From Orrella dioscoreae (GTDB taxonomy: Bacteria > Pseudomonadota > Gammaproteobacteria > Burkholderiales > Burkholderiaceae_B): a stretch of 64,000 bases of DNA. Location: contig NZ_LT907988.1 in the NCBI RefSeq assembly GCF_900089455.2, positions 2,790,001-2,854,000 of the forward strand, in the 5' to 3' direction. Of the stretch, positions 37,918-46,912 are shown one piece after another; position 1 is the first letter of the stretch, and each line of letters begins with the position of its first letter. The translations under genes and the position numbers were made by a program. The notes beneath the pieces are model-generated. The model saw nothing but the letters and a program-made list of their open reading frames with translations. It was not told the origin of the DNA and made no database searches.

Positions 37918-40632
37918 TTATGCGTCGGGTGCTGGGCTGGCCCACTGCGCGATGAACTCGCCAATCCGCTCCGCGATGCGGCTCTCGACCGTACGCAGAC
38001 GCAGGATGGGGATCTCGACCTTAGCCAGGATGCCGTTCTTGACGCCATCCCTCTCGATCTGGTCGGGCCGGTCGTGGGAGCCGCCATCGACCTCGATCAC
38101 GCCGACCGGGGTCTTGCCAACCTTGAAATAAATGACGAAGTCACAACTAGCACGTGCCATGAAAGCCCGCTCGCGCGGCGTCCACTCCGTATTGCTCGGC
38201 GAGGCAAGCTGATCCAGCTTGACTTGGTCATGGACTATCAAGCCTTGGCACGACGGATCGGCCAGCGCCTCGCGCAACAGCTGCGCCACGATTTGCTCGG
38301 ATTTGTAGCGCGAATCCTCTGGCCGCAAGCGGGCATCCAGGCGTGCCAGAGATTGGTCAAACTCGCGATACAGCAGGTCGAAAGCTGACACCACGGGCGC
38401 ACGCACGACCTGATCGTCCGGTGCGTAATAGGTGATGTAGCGCATCAGCGCCGCGATGTGGCGATTGTGCTCGGTGAACACCTCATCCCCCGTCACCAGA
38501 GTGAAGCAGCGCTTGGCCCGCGACACCGCCACATTGATCATACGCGGGTCATCGACGAACGCCAGGCGTTGGGGAGTCTGGTTGTAGCGTTTCCTGTCCA
38601 GCACGGTGGAGAAAACGATCTCGTCGCACTCCCGGCCCTGGAACTTGTGTACTGTGTCCTTGACGAAATCCACCGGCAGGTGCGTTCCGGAGAGGTCGAC
38701 TTGGTTTCTGAACGGAGCAATAAAGCCACGCCCGTCGCGATCGATCCCGACGGGATCGCCCTCGGCCTCGAGCACTTTGAGCAGGGAATCCAGTTCGCGC
38801 TGGTTGGTGTTCTGGCGAGCGTGATTTCCCTTGGCCGTGATCACCAGCCGCATCGGATTTTCGCCCTTGTCCTCGGTCATCGGCACTAGAGCATTGTCGT
38901 AGAACTGCTGGTTACAGAACTGGATGATCCGGGGATGGCAACGGTAATGCTCTTTCAGCAGCGTCCTGGGCAACGTTTCCTGAAATACGCCGATGCACGA
39001 GTCGAGCAGGCTGTAGCGCTCGCAATCGTAGGCCTCGGCTGGTGCCGGCACTCCCAGTGTCACGGGAATATGCGCCAACTGACGGTTATCGCCGACGACA
39101 ATCAGATTCTTGGCACAGCCCAGCGGCAAAATTCCCGGCACGATGTCTTGCAACGAGGCCTCGTCGATGATTACGTAATCGAGGATCGTCCCTGGCGCGA
39201 GCGAGTTGACAATGGAGTGCGTGCTACTGCCCAGGATCGGGAAGCGCTGCAAAAAGGCGTCGAACTGCTTCTTGTAATTCTCGGCATCGAAGCGCTCCGA
39301 TGGTCGGGGCAGCTTTTGCAAGTGCTGCTTCAGATGGCGCATCGACGCCAGCTTCAACTCATCCAGCAAGGCCTCAAAATGTCCGAGCGCCAGCGATTCG
39401 CGGCACGCTTTCAGCGCCACTTCCTTGTCGCGCAGCGCCTTGTCGTAGAAGTGCATCTGCAACGCATGGAACACCGCCAGCCGAGCATCGCCCTGGGCAA
39501 ATGGTTTGGCCCGAAAGATCCTAAAATTAAACAGCAGTTCGACGCGATCCTTGAGGCGGATTCGCTGCTCGCCTAGATGCGCCAAGTAGGCCATCAGGTC
39601 CGCCGTCTTACCTGGAGTCAGCCCGTACTTGTCCAGCGAGACGGTGGCCGGCACCCTGCAATCTGTCTGCCACTGTTGCAAGTAGCGCCGCTCGATAACC
39701 AGTTCATCCAGTTCGACCTGCAATTGAGCTGCCCGGTTGCGGTCGTACAATTGCTGCTTCAAGCGCGCCAACGTGGCCTGAATATCCCCAAGGGTCGGCG
39801 CCGGTTCGGGTTCGGCTTCGCTGGCTGGCCATGATGGCAGCTCGTCGAAAAAATCCTGGCGATTGTCCTTTTTGCCGAGCTTGGCAACTAGATAACCCAG
39901 GCCGCATTTCTCCAGTTTCTCGTAGACGTTTTCCACCGCCGCATTGTTGTTGGACAGCACCGCCACCGTCTGCCCGCGCAGCAGGATATTGGCGAGGATA
40001 TTCAGAATGGTCTGAGTCTTGCCGGTGCCCGGCGGGCCTTCGATCACACTGACCTGGGCGCGGAAGGCCTGCTCCACCGCCGTAAGCTGGCTCTCGTTCA
40101 GTCCGAACGGGTAGATCAGCCCCTGGCCCGGCACCAGCGTGCCGTTGCGCCCGAGACAGTATGCCTGCAAGGCGGTGTCAGCACTGGCGGGCAGTTTGTC
40201 CAGTTGGCGCACGACATTGGCGAACATATTCCGGTCGCTCTGTAATTTCGCCCGCGCCTGTCGCGCTTTAGCCACTGAAGCGAAATAATGAAAGACCGGT
40301 GCGTCCTTCATCGCTGTGGGTGCGGCGAAACCGATGTCGACCATCTTGAAGAGATAGGGCTTTTTGCTGTCCAGATAGTGCACGACAGCATATCTTTCGC
40401 CGTAGATTTTGGCCTTGGCAATAGGTGTGATGATCGCGCTACCAGGCTTGGTCAGCAACATGTCGCCAAGTTCGCGAGTGGGCGAGATCACACAATCGTC
40501 GAGTGCGTGCACTGCCCGTATCTTATTAAAGTAGGTGCAAGTCAGTTGCAGGCCTTCTTGCTTATCGTTCCGGATCGCCCACTTAGCGATATCTGCGGTC
40601 TTATCCTCTCCACCTATCTGAATCGAAACCAT
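37918..40632 (-). CDS. Superfamily 1 DNA2/UPF1-like helicase with C-terminal DUF2726-type nuclease domain
   Basis: 904 residues from the ATG at 40632 (AGGG four bases upstream). An uncharacterised N-terminal part (1-175) precedes an AAA_11/AAA_12 helicase core split by a mainly helical insert (about 260-475). Motifs: NESQLTAVEQAF (179-190), GPPGTGKT (199-206), DYVIIDEAS (485-493), GDNRQL (514-519), EHYRCHP (561-567), HKFQGRECDEI (662-672) and NVAVSRAKR (700-708). Residues about 775-890 look like a PD-(D/E)XK fold: CDFVIYF, VIEVDGGSH (Glu847, Asp849) and LAKVEIPILRLR. Codon use is clearly less GC-rich than its neighbours, indicating horizontal gain. Helicase-nuclease fusions of this type often act in phage defence; that is inference. 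Confidence 0.88.
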   Translation of the reverse strand: MVSIQIGGEDKTADIAKWAIRNDKQEGLQLTCTYFNKIRAVHALDDCVISPTRELGDMLLTKPGSAIITPIAKAKIYGERYAVVHYLDSKKPYLFKMVDIGFAAPTAMKDAPVFHYFASVAKARQARAKLQSDRNMFANVVRQLDKLPASADTALQAYCLGRNGTLVPGQGLIYPFGLNESQLTAVEQAFRAQVSVIEGPPGTGKTQTILNILANILLRGQTVAVLSNNNAAVENVYEKLEKCGLGYLVAKLGKKDNRQDFFDELPSWPASEAEPEPAPTLGDIQATLARLKQQLYDRNRAAQLQVELDELVIERRYLQQWQTDCRVPATVSLDKYGLTPGKTADLMAYLAHLGEQRIRLKDRVELLFNFRIFRAKPFAQGDARLAVFHALQMHFYDKALRDKEVALKACRESLALGHFEALLDELKLASMRHLKQHLQKLPRPSERFDAENYKKQFDAFLQRFPILGSSTHSIVNSLAPGTILDYVIIDEASLQDIVPGILPLGCAKNLIVVGDNRQLAHIPVTLGVPAPAEAYDCERYSLLDSCIGVFQETLPRTLLKEHYRCHPRIIQFCNQQFYDNALVPMTEDKGENPMRLVITAKGNHARQNTNQRELDSLLKVLEAEGDPVGIDRDGRGFIAPFRNQVDLSGTHLPVDFVKDTVHKFQGRECDEIVFSTVLDRKRYNQTPQRLAFVDDPRMINVAVSRAKRCFTLVTGDEVFTEHNRHIAALMRYITYYAPDDQVVRAPVVSAFDLLYREFDQSLARLDARLRPEDSRYKSEQIVAQLLREALADPSCQGLIVHDQVKLDQLASPSNTEWTPRERAFMARASCDFVIYFKVGKTPVGVIEVDGGSHDRPDQIERDGVKNGILAKVEIPILRLRTVESRIAERIGEFIAQWASPAPDA

Positions 40633-41022
40633 ACATCCCTTATCCGTGTGCATGCGGCAGCTATCTACAGCGTTGATTTTTACGCGAGCGGCATTACCTG
40701 TCTACCTTGACGGCTTCGTCAGTTCACAACATGAGCATGCCACCCATCGCCGACGCTTACGTGTCCGGCCAAGCGCTGCACCACTGCCAGTCTTTCTCGT
40801 CAAGCATCAGATAATGTTTTGCTGCCACAGACATCTCCCTTCTCATGCTGTTGCCTTCACAGAGCGGGATGTGCGGCATGGGAGCTACATGAGGGAAAGT
40901 CGGGTCAAGTTTCGGAAAGCACCGATATGTGTTGATCTCACCAAAGTGATTAATGAATTTGCTGTACCCAGCTTGCGTAGTCCAGTGAATTGCAGCACTG
41001 AAGTCATCGTGAAATAAAAAAA
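40633..41022. other. Lower-GC intergenic stretch upstream of the helicase gene
   Basis: About 390 bases with no gene I can support. It must hold the helicase promoter. Composition is closer to the helicase than to the flanking core genes, so it is probably part of the same insertion. No complete transposase, tRNA or clear terminal repeat recognised. Confidence 0.5.
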
Positions 41023-41052
41023 GCCGCCGCGAGGAATCGCGGCGGCTCTTTT
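41014..41052. terminator. Strong bidirectional rho-independent terminator
   Basis: A perfect 10-bp stem (GCCGCCGCGA at 41023-41032 with TCGCGGCGGC at 41037-41046) and a GGAA tetraloop, flanked by an A-tract on the left (41014-41022) and TCTTTT on the right. On the reverse strand the A-tract becomes the U-tract and ends the M48 peptidase transcript, whose stop is 24 bases upstream; on the forward strand it could also stop readthrough from the island. Confidence 0.85.
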
Positions 41053-41075
41053 AACAGGATATTGCCGACCCGGAT

Positions 41076-41903
41076 TTATTTCTTGATCGCAGCCTCGTAC
41101 AGCGGCATCACCTGTGCCGACGCCTGCTGCAGCTCGTTGATCCGCGTCTCGGCTGACGGGTGGGTCGACATGAACTCGGGCGGCGCCTTGCCGCCTGCCG
41201 CCGCGCCCATCTTCTGCCACAACGTCACCGCCGCCCGCGGGTCGTAGCCCGCGCGCGCGGCCAGTTCCACGCCCATGCGGTCGGCCTCGGTTTCGTGGGT
41301 GCGGCTGTTGGGCAGCGTGAACATCACGTTGCTGAGCTGTCCGCCCAGGTCCGACGCGGCGCTGGAGCCGGTGGCAATCGCCAGCACCGACAGGCCGATG
41401 TTCGTCACCATCTGCTGCGACACGCGCTCGCGGGCATGCTCGCGCAACGCGTGCGCCATTTCGTGGCCCATGATGGCTGCCAGCTCGGCATCGGTCGGCT
41501 TGATCTGGTTGACGAGGCCCGTATAGACGGCCATCTTGCCGCCGGGCATGCACCAGGCGTTGACCTCATCCACGCTCAGCACATGGACTTCCCAGTCCCA
41601 GCTGGCGGCATCGGGGCGGAACACACCCACCTGGGCCACCAGGCGCTTGGTGATGGCGTTGACGCGCGCCACCAGGTTGGCATCGCGATCCAGCGCCTTC
41701 TGCTTGCGCGCCTCGTCGATGATCTGCGAATACTGTTGCCCCGCCTCCTGCACCAGTTGCGCCTCGGGCACCATGCTGGACATGTATTGCGTGCGGTTCA
41801 CGCCGATGCTGCCCGACTGGGTGGTGTTCACGCCGGCGCAGCCGCTCAGCACGGCCACGGCGGCCAGCGCCGCGGCGCCCAGCATGCGAGAGAAAAGGGA
41901 CAT
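41076..41903 (-). CDS. M48 family metalloprotease lipoprotein (LoiP/YcaL-like)
   Basis: 275 residues from an ATG with AAGGA upstream. Lipobox AVLSGCAG puts the lipid-bearing Cys near residue 22. The zinc motif GHEMAH, with a third ligand in THETEADRMG, defines the M48 fold. Such lipoproteins degrade misfolded outer-membrane proteins in the periplasm. It starts 14 bases after aroC and ends in the terminator at 41023-41046, so it is the last gene of an aroC-peptidase unit. Confidence 0.9.
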   Translation of the reverse strand: MSLFSRMLGAAALAAVAVLSGCAGVNTTQSGSIGVNRTQYMSSMVPEAQLVQEAGQQYSQIIDEARKQKALDRDANLVARVNAITKRLVAQVGVFRPDAASWDWEVHVLSVDEVNAWCMPGGKMAVYTGLVNQIKPTDAELAAIMGHEMAHALREHARERVSQQMVTNIGLSVLAIATGSSAASDLGGQLSNVMFTLPNSRTHETEADRMGVELAARAGYDPRAAVTLWQKMGAAAGGKAPPEFMSTHPSAETRINELQQASAQVMPLYEAAIKK

Positions 41904-41917
41904 GTTGCTTCCTTCGA

Positions 41918-42994
41918 TCAGGGACGTTCGGAGACATCGAGACACTGCGAGCGCCAGCGCAAGGCGTGGTCGATCAGCACCAGAGCCAGCAGGGACTCGG
42001 CGATGGGCGTGGCGCGGATGCCCACGCAGGGGTCGTGCCGGCCCAGCGTCTGGACCATGACGGGGTTGCCCGCGCGGTCGATCGAGCGGCGTTCGACACG
42101 GATGCTGGAAGTCGGCTTGATGGCCAGCGACACCGTCACGGCCTGGCCGGACGAGATGCCGCCCAGCACGCCGCCGGCGTTGTTGGACAGGAAGCCTTCC
42201 GGCGTGATCTCGTCGCCGTGCTCGGAGCCGCGCTGCGCGATGGACTCGAAACCCGCGCCGATGGAGACGCCCTTGACGGCATTCAGGCCCATCATGGCGT
42301 GCGCGATATCGGCATCCAGCCGGTCATAGAGCGGCTCGCCCCAACCCGCGGGCACGCCCTCGGCGATCACCTCGATGCGCGCCCCGATCGAATCGCCGTC
42401 GCGGCGCAGCGCGTCCATGTAGGTCTCGAGCTCGGGCACGATGGCCGCGTCCGGCGCATAGAAAGGATTCTCCGGCACGTGCGCCCAGGACGTGAAGGGA
42501 ATGCGGATGTCGCCCAGCTGGCTCATGTAGCCGCGCACCTGCACGCCATGCTGTTCGCGCAGCCACTTCTTGGCGATGGCGCCCGCCGCCACGGTGGGCG
42601 CCGTCAGGCGCGCCGACGACCGGCCGCCGCCGCGCGGGTCGCGCACGCCGTAGCGCGACCAGTAGGCGTAGTCGGCATGGCCGGGACGGAACGTGTCGGT
42701 GATGTTGCTGTAGTCCTTGCTGCGCGCATCGGTGTTGCGGATCAGCAGCCCGATGGGCGTGCCCGTCGTGACGCCCTCATAGACGCCGGACAGGATCTCG
42801 ACCTGGTCGGCCTCCTGGCGTTGCGTGACGTGGCGCGAGGTGCCGGGCCGGCGGCGGTCCAGCTCGACCTGGATGTCTTCGGCCGACAGGGCCAGCCCCG
42901 GGGGGCAGCCATCCACGACACAGCCGATGGCCGGCCCATGGGATTCGCCGAAGTTCGTGACGCAGAAGAGCTTGCCTAGAGTATTGCCGGACAT
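41918..42994 (-). CDS. aroC: Chorismate synthase
   Basis: 358 residues, the usual length. It converts 5-enolpyruvylshikimate-3-phosphate to chorismate with reduced FMN, the last step of the shikimate pathway. Family signatures: [18 protein letters not shown] near the start, [27 protein letters not shown] (read in parts), and the C-terminal [16 protein letters not shown]. Core gene; 58 bases downstream of the EAL protein gene and probably read from a shared or its own promoter. Confidence 0.97.
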   Translation of the reverse strand: MSGNTLGKLFCVTNFGESHGPAIGCVVDGCPPGLALSAEDIQVELDRRRPGTSRHVTQRQEADQVEILSGVYEGVTTGTPIGLLIRNTDARSKDYSNITDTFRPGHADYAYWSRYGVRDPRGGGRSSARLTAPTVAAGAIAKKWLREQHGVQVRGYMSQLGDIRIPFTSWAHVPENPFYAPDAAIVPELETYMDALRRDGDSIGARIEVIAEGVPAGWGEPLYDRLDADIAHAMMGLNAVKGVSIGAGFESIAQRGSEHGDEITPEGFLSNNAGGVLGGISSGQAVTVSLAIKPTSSIRVERRSIDRAGNPVMVQTLGRHDPCVGIRATPIAESLLALVLIDHALRWRSQCLDVSERP

Positions 42995-43052
42995 GGAATC
43001 GCAGGATGAGGCCGGACGGCACGCGCCCGGCAGGGGAATCGGAGAATGGGGA

Positions 43053-44597
43053 TTATTGCACCGCCTGGGCCTCGGCGGCCAAGAGATCGATTTTGTGGGC
43101 GGGCATGGGACGGCCCAGCAGGTAGCCCTGCATCGCCTCGCAGCCCTGGTTTTCCAGGATACGGCGCTGCGCCTCGGTCTCGATGCCTTCCGCCACCACG
43201 GACAGCCCCAATGCGTGGCACATGGACAGCAGCGCCGCCACGACCTCGCGGCTGTTGCCATCGGACTCCAGCTCGGCGATGAACATGATGTCGAGCTTGA
43301 GCCAGTCGAAAGGCAGTTTGCGCAGGTGGGTCAGGCTGGAATACCCGGTGCCGAAATCATCCAGCGCCACGCTCACGCCGCCCGCCCGCAAGGTGTCCAG
43401 CATGCGGGCGTGGCGCTCGTAGTGGACGATGAGGATGGATTCGGTCACTTCCAGCACCAGGCGCCACGGCGCCAAGCCCGTGCGCGCCAGGATGGCGGCC
43501 ACCCGCTCGGGCAGGTCGTCGTTCTGCATCTGGCAGACCGACAGGTTCACGTGCACCCGCCAGGGCACGGGCCAGCCGGCGGCCCGCCGGCACGCTTCTT
43601 CAAGCACCCAGTAGCCCAGCGGCACAATCAGGCCCGAACTCTCGGCAAGGCTGATGAACTCTCCCGGCGACACCAGTCCGCGCTCGGGATGACGCCAGCG
43701 CAGCAGCGCCTCGCAGCCGATGACGCGCAGGCTGCGGGTTTCACAGATCGGCTGGTAATCCAGGGAAAACTGGCTGAAGGACTCGTCGGCGACGGCATGG
43801 CGCAAGGCCTGCTCCAGCGCCTGGTGCTCGCCCTGGTAGGCCAGCATTTCCTGCTCGAACACCTGCCAGGCATTGCTGCCCCGGCTTTTCAGGTGGCGCA
43901 TGCCCACATAGAGGTTGCGCTGCAGGACCTCCACGGTGGCCCCGTGCTGCCGGTACAGCACCATGCTCACGCCGAACGTGGCCAGCAACTGCTGGCCGAC
44001 CAGCGCGTAGGGACTGGACAGGGTTTCGTGCAGGCGGGTGGCGAAGGCGCGGGCCTGGGATGTGCTGGCGCCCGGCAGGAACAACAGGAATTCGTCCTGC
44101 GAGCAGCGCGCGACGATGGCCTGCGGCCTGCCCTGGATGTGCAGCATCAGGCGCCCCGCTATCTGCTGCAGCAGCGCGTTGGCCTGATCCAGCTGCAAGA
44201 GCGAGCTGTACTCCGTGTAGTGATCCATGTTGATGAGCAGCATGGCGGCCTCGCTGGGCGGCGCGCCTTGCTCGTTCACCCACTTCCTGCAGCGGCGATG
44301 GAACTCGTCCGCGTTCAGGGTGCCGGTGACGGCATCATGGATCAGAACATCGTGGTAGGCGCGCAGCCGGCGGACGTACCACCAGGACAGCAGCGCCAGG
44401 ACTACCGCGACGGACAACAAGAGCCATAAGGCGGGTAAATCAACCGTGCTCAAGGAACGCCCCGAATTCGTCGCTGGAACCAGGGTTTCCGGTTCCAACT
44501 GATCTCCCGGTGCCAGCGAGACTGCCTGCCGGGGTGACTGTGTAACAGTGATTATGCATGAGTTTGAAGCACCCCCTAGACGTCGAAAAGCAGCCAT
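43053..44597 (-). CDS. Membrane-anchored degenerate-GGDEF / active EAL cyclic-di-GMP phosphodiesterase
   Basis: 514 residues from the ATG at 44597; the upstream in-frame extension is AT-rich and unlike the rest of the gene. One membrane helix (about 56-74) follows a short N-terminal part. The GGDEF domain has SQDEF at 166-170, so cyclase activity is lost and it may bind GTP as a regulator. The EAL domain keeps its metal and catalytic residues: EALLRW at 296, [31 protein letters not shown] and QGYLLGRP. It would degrade cyclic-di-GMP and oppose the cyclase at 45537. Confidence 0.88.
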   Translation of the reverse strand: MAAFRRLGGASNSCIITVTQSPRQAVSLAPGDQLEPETLVPATNSGRSLSTVDLPALWLLLSVAVVLALLSWWYVRRLRAYHDVLIHDAVTGTLNADEFHRRCRKWVNEQGAPPSEAAMLLINMDHYTEYSSLLQLDQANALLQQIAGRLMLHIQGRPQAIVARCSQDEFLLFLPGASTSQARAFATRLHETLSSPYALVGQQLLATFGVSMVLYRQHGATVEVLQRNLYVGMRHLKSRGSNAWQVFEQEMLAYQGEHQALEQALRHAVADESFSQFSLDYQPICETRSLRVIGCEALLRWRHPERGLVSPGEFISLAESSGLIVPLGYWVLEEACRRAAGWPVPWRVHVNLSVCQMQNDDLPERVAAILARTGLAPWRLVLEVTESILIVHYERHARMLDTLRAGGVSVALDDFGTGYSSLTHLRKLPFDWLKLDIMFIAELESDGNSREVVAALLSMCHALGLSVVAEGIETEAQRRILENQGCEAMQGYLLGRPMPAHKIDLLAAEAQAVQ

Positions 44598-44965
44598 TTT
44601 TACGTAAAAACCCTTGTTTTTCGGAAAATATATGACGCTATTTGTATTTGTAAGCAACAATAAGACATTTTTCGTCGTTGATAGAAAGTCCCGCCACCCA
44701 GAAAATGCCGGGTTGCAGAAATCAATAGATGCGTTTTGCGCCAACGGGACACATTTGGGCACAATCGCTCTGGCGGCAAACTTGCGCCACGCCTGCAACA
44801 CCCTCGCTTGCCAGGCTCATGCCTGGCCGGCGGCGGCGTGCATTCCCGCAACGACGAGCACCCCGCCGGAAAACGTCGTCCCTTCACCCAGGTTCCCCAA
44901 CGATTGTCCAGCCGGCCAACCCAGTTCGATACCGCAGCCGTCTCGTTCCATTGGAGGTAGCAGGC
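44598..44965. other. AT-rich divergent intergenic region of the cyclic-di-GMP genes
   Basis: 368 bases between divergent genes. Positions about 44600-44700 are strikingly AT-rich for this genome. On the reverse strand a TTGCTT ... CATATA pair with 17-base spacing (around 44638-44666) is a possible promoter of the EAL gene. The rest is normal GC and should carry the forward promoter. No gene seen. Confidence 0.45.
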
Positions 44966-45514
44966 ATGACGTCACGTAGGACCGTACTGGTTGCCGGCGC
45001 ATCGCTGCTGCTGCCCCTGGCTCCTGCCGCGCGCGCGGCCTGCCGCACCGCGGCCCTGAGCGCGACCCGCGATGCCGCCAGCTGTATCGTCCTGGACATC
45101 CACGGGCCGAAGCGCCGCCCCGACGACGTGCCGCTCGCCAGCCTGACGCTGGCCCAGCTCCAGGCCCTGCCCCAGACCACCATCCAGACGTCGCTGCCCC
45201 ATGCGCTGCACGCCGTGAGGCGTGCCGCCTGGGAGGGCCCGTCGCTGTCGGACGTCCTGGCCGAGCAAGGCCTGCAAGCCGCCCGGAGCGTCTACGTCGA
45301 ATCGCTGAGCGGCTATGGCGCCGACCTGCCTTCCGAGGACCTGCGCACGTACTCGCCCATCCTGGCCTGGCGCCGCAACGGCCAGGCACTTGCCGTGCGC
45401 AATAACGGGCCGCTCATCGTCATCTACCCCTTCGACAGCCACCCTGCCCTGCGCGGGGATATCCGTTACCTCCAGCGCATCGTCTGGCAGGTGCAGGCGC
45501 TGACGGTCCAGTGA
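44966..45514 (+). CDS. Small exported molybdopterin-oxidoreductase-fold protein
   Basis: 182 residues. The N-terminus MTSRRTVLVAGASLLL resembles a twin-arginine signal, ending ARAA. The mature part (LDIHGPKRRPDDVPLASLT ... SGYGADLPSEDL ... AVRNNGPLIVIYPFD) resembles the sulfite-oxidase/YedY molybdopterin domain in short form. I see no Cys in the place of the Mo ligand; the one or two Cys residues are near the N-terminus. Excellent GGAGG ribosome site. It lies 22 bases before a diguanylate cyclase, so it may act as a periplasmic sensor partner rather than an enzyme (inference). Confidence 0.65.
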   Translation: MTSRRTVLVAGASLLLPLAPAARAACRTAALSATRDAASCIVLDIHGPKRRPDDVPLASLTLAQLQALPQTTIQTSLPHALHAVRRAAWEGPSLSDVLAEQGLQAARSVYVESLSGYGADLPSEDLRTYSPILAWRRNGQALAVRNNGPLIVIYPFDSHPALRGDIRYLQRIVWQVQALTVQ

Positions 45515-45536
45515 TGCCTGGCTTCGATAACGCAGC

Positions 45537-46811
45537 ATGATCCCCCAGCCCAATCCCGCGCCGGACCAGAACTCGCCGGCCCTCCCGCCATTGCGTCATC
45601 CGCGATGGCTCACGGTGGTGCTGTCCCTCCTGCTCATCTCCATGGCCGGCCTGACCGTCCTGGCCACCATCACGCTGCGCGACCACGCGCGTGAACTGGC
45701 CGAGCCCAGCCTCAGCAGCGACTTCCTGGTGTCCTACCAGATCGCCACGGAAGTGAACCTGCTGATCGACACCGCGCGCGCGGTGCGCGCCCACGACAAC
45801 AAGGCCACCGAGCTGGTGCTGCGCCTGGAAGTGCTTGCCAGCCTGCTGGATCCCGCCATGGACGCCCCCCGGGCCCAGGCGCTGCTGCTGGAAGAGTTGC
45901 CCCAGGCCCGTGAACTGCTGTCCTCGCTGTCCGACCTCATCATCCCGTGGTACGCGCAAATGCAGGTGGCCTTCACCGAGCAGACGGACCGCGGCGTCGC
46001 CGAGGACATCCTGGGCAACGCCGGCACCCTGCGTTCGCTGTCGGACCGGCTGGTCAGCCTGATCCACCTGGAACAGGGCAGCATGCGCGACCTGAACCGG
46101 CAACGCCTGCATGGCGGCTTCTATCGCCTGGAATGGACCATCGCCGGCCTCATCACCGGCAGCATCGTGCTGGCCGTCTGGCTGCTCGTGCTGAACTACC
46201 AGTCGCGCCAGTTCGGCTCGCGCCTGGCGCACGCCAACGCCCGCCTGGAGTCCGCGGTGGCACAGCGCACGCAGGAACTTGCCTGGCTGGCGAACACCGA
46301 CCCCCTCACCGAACTCAAGAACCGCCGGGCCTTCATGGAGGTGGGCGAGGCGCTCATCATGCAATGCCGGCGCTATCCGCATCCGCTGTCGGCGCTGCTG
46401 ATCGACATCGACCACTTCAAGAGCATCAACGACCGCTACGGCCATCACCTGGGCGACGAGGCGATCCGCCAGGTGGCCGACGCCATGACCGCGGCGCTGC
46501 GCGAGACGGACGTGACCGGCAGGCTGGGCGGCGAGGAGTTCGCCGTGCTCATGCCCCACACCGACCTGGCCGCCGCGCTGCAGGCCGCCGAACGGGTGCG
46601 CCACGCGGTCGCGCAACTGCGCATTCCCACGCCTTCCTCCACGCCGATCACGCTCACGATTTCCATCGGCGTGGCCGGGTACGAACACGGCATGTCGCTC
46701 GACATCCTCGTCATGCATGCCGATCTGGCGCTTTACCGCGCCAAACATGACGGCCGGGACCGCATTCGTACATATGGAGCGGATATCATGACGTCCTATG
46801 AAGCAAGCTGA
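45537..46811 (+). CDS. Membrane diguanylate cyclase (GGEEF with I-site)
   Basis: 424 residues. Two membrane helices (about 24-46 and 199-221) enclose a helical periplasmic sensor region of about 150 residues. The C-terminal cyclase domain has NTDPLTELKNRRAF, IDIDHFKSIND, the active site GGEEF at 331-335 and the product-inhibition site RETD at 322-325. It should make cyclic-di-GMP from GTP, under feedback control. Likely co-transcribed with the exported molybdopterin-fold protein before it. Confidence 0.93.
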   Translation: MIPQPNPAPDQNSPALPPLRHPRWLTVVLSLLLISMAGLTVLATITLRDHARELAEPSLSSDFLVSYQIATEVNLLIDTARAVRAHDNKATELVLRLEVLASLLDPAMDAPRAQALLLEELPQARELLSSLSDLIIPWYAQMQVAFTEQTDRGVAEDILGNAGTLRSLSDRLVSLIHLEQGSMRDLNRQRLHGGFYRLEWTIAGLITGSIVLAVWLLVLNYQSRQFGSRLAHANARLESAVAQRTQELAWLANTDPLTELKNRRAFMEVGEALIMQCRRYPHPLSALLIDIDHFKSINDRYGHHLGDEAIRQVADAMTAALRETDVTGRLGGEEFAVLMPHTDLAAALQAAERVRHAVAQLRIPTPSSTPITLTISIGVAGYEHGMSLDILVMHADLALYRAKHDGRDRIRTYGADIMTSYEAS

Positions 46812-46912
46812 GGCCCCCTGCGCTGCCCGGGAGGGCAGCCTCGACGCCAGACGCTGTTGATCCCGGGCCCGGATGCGCGCGCGCCTGACGCGCCGCGCGG
46901 AATATCAAGACT

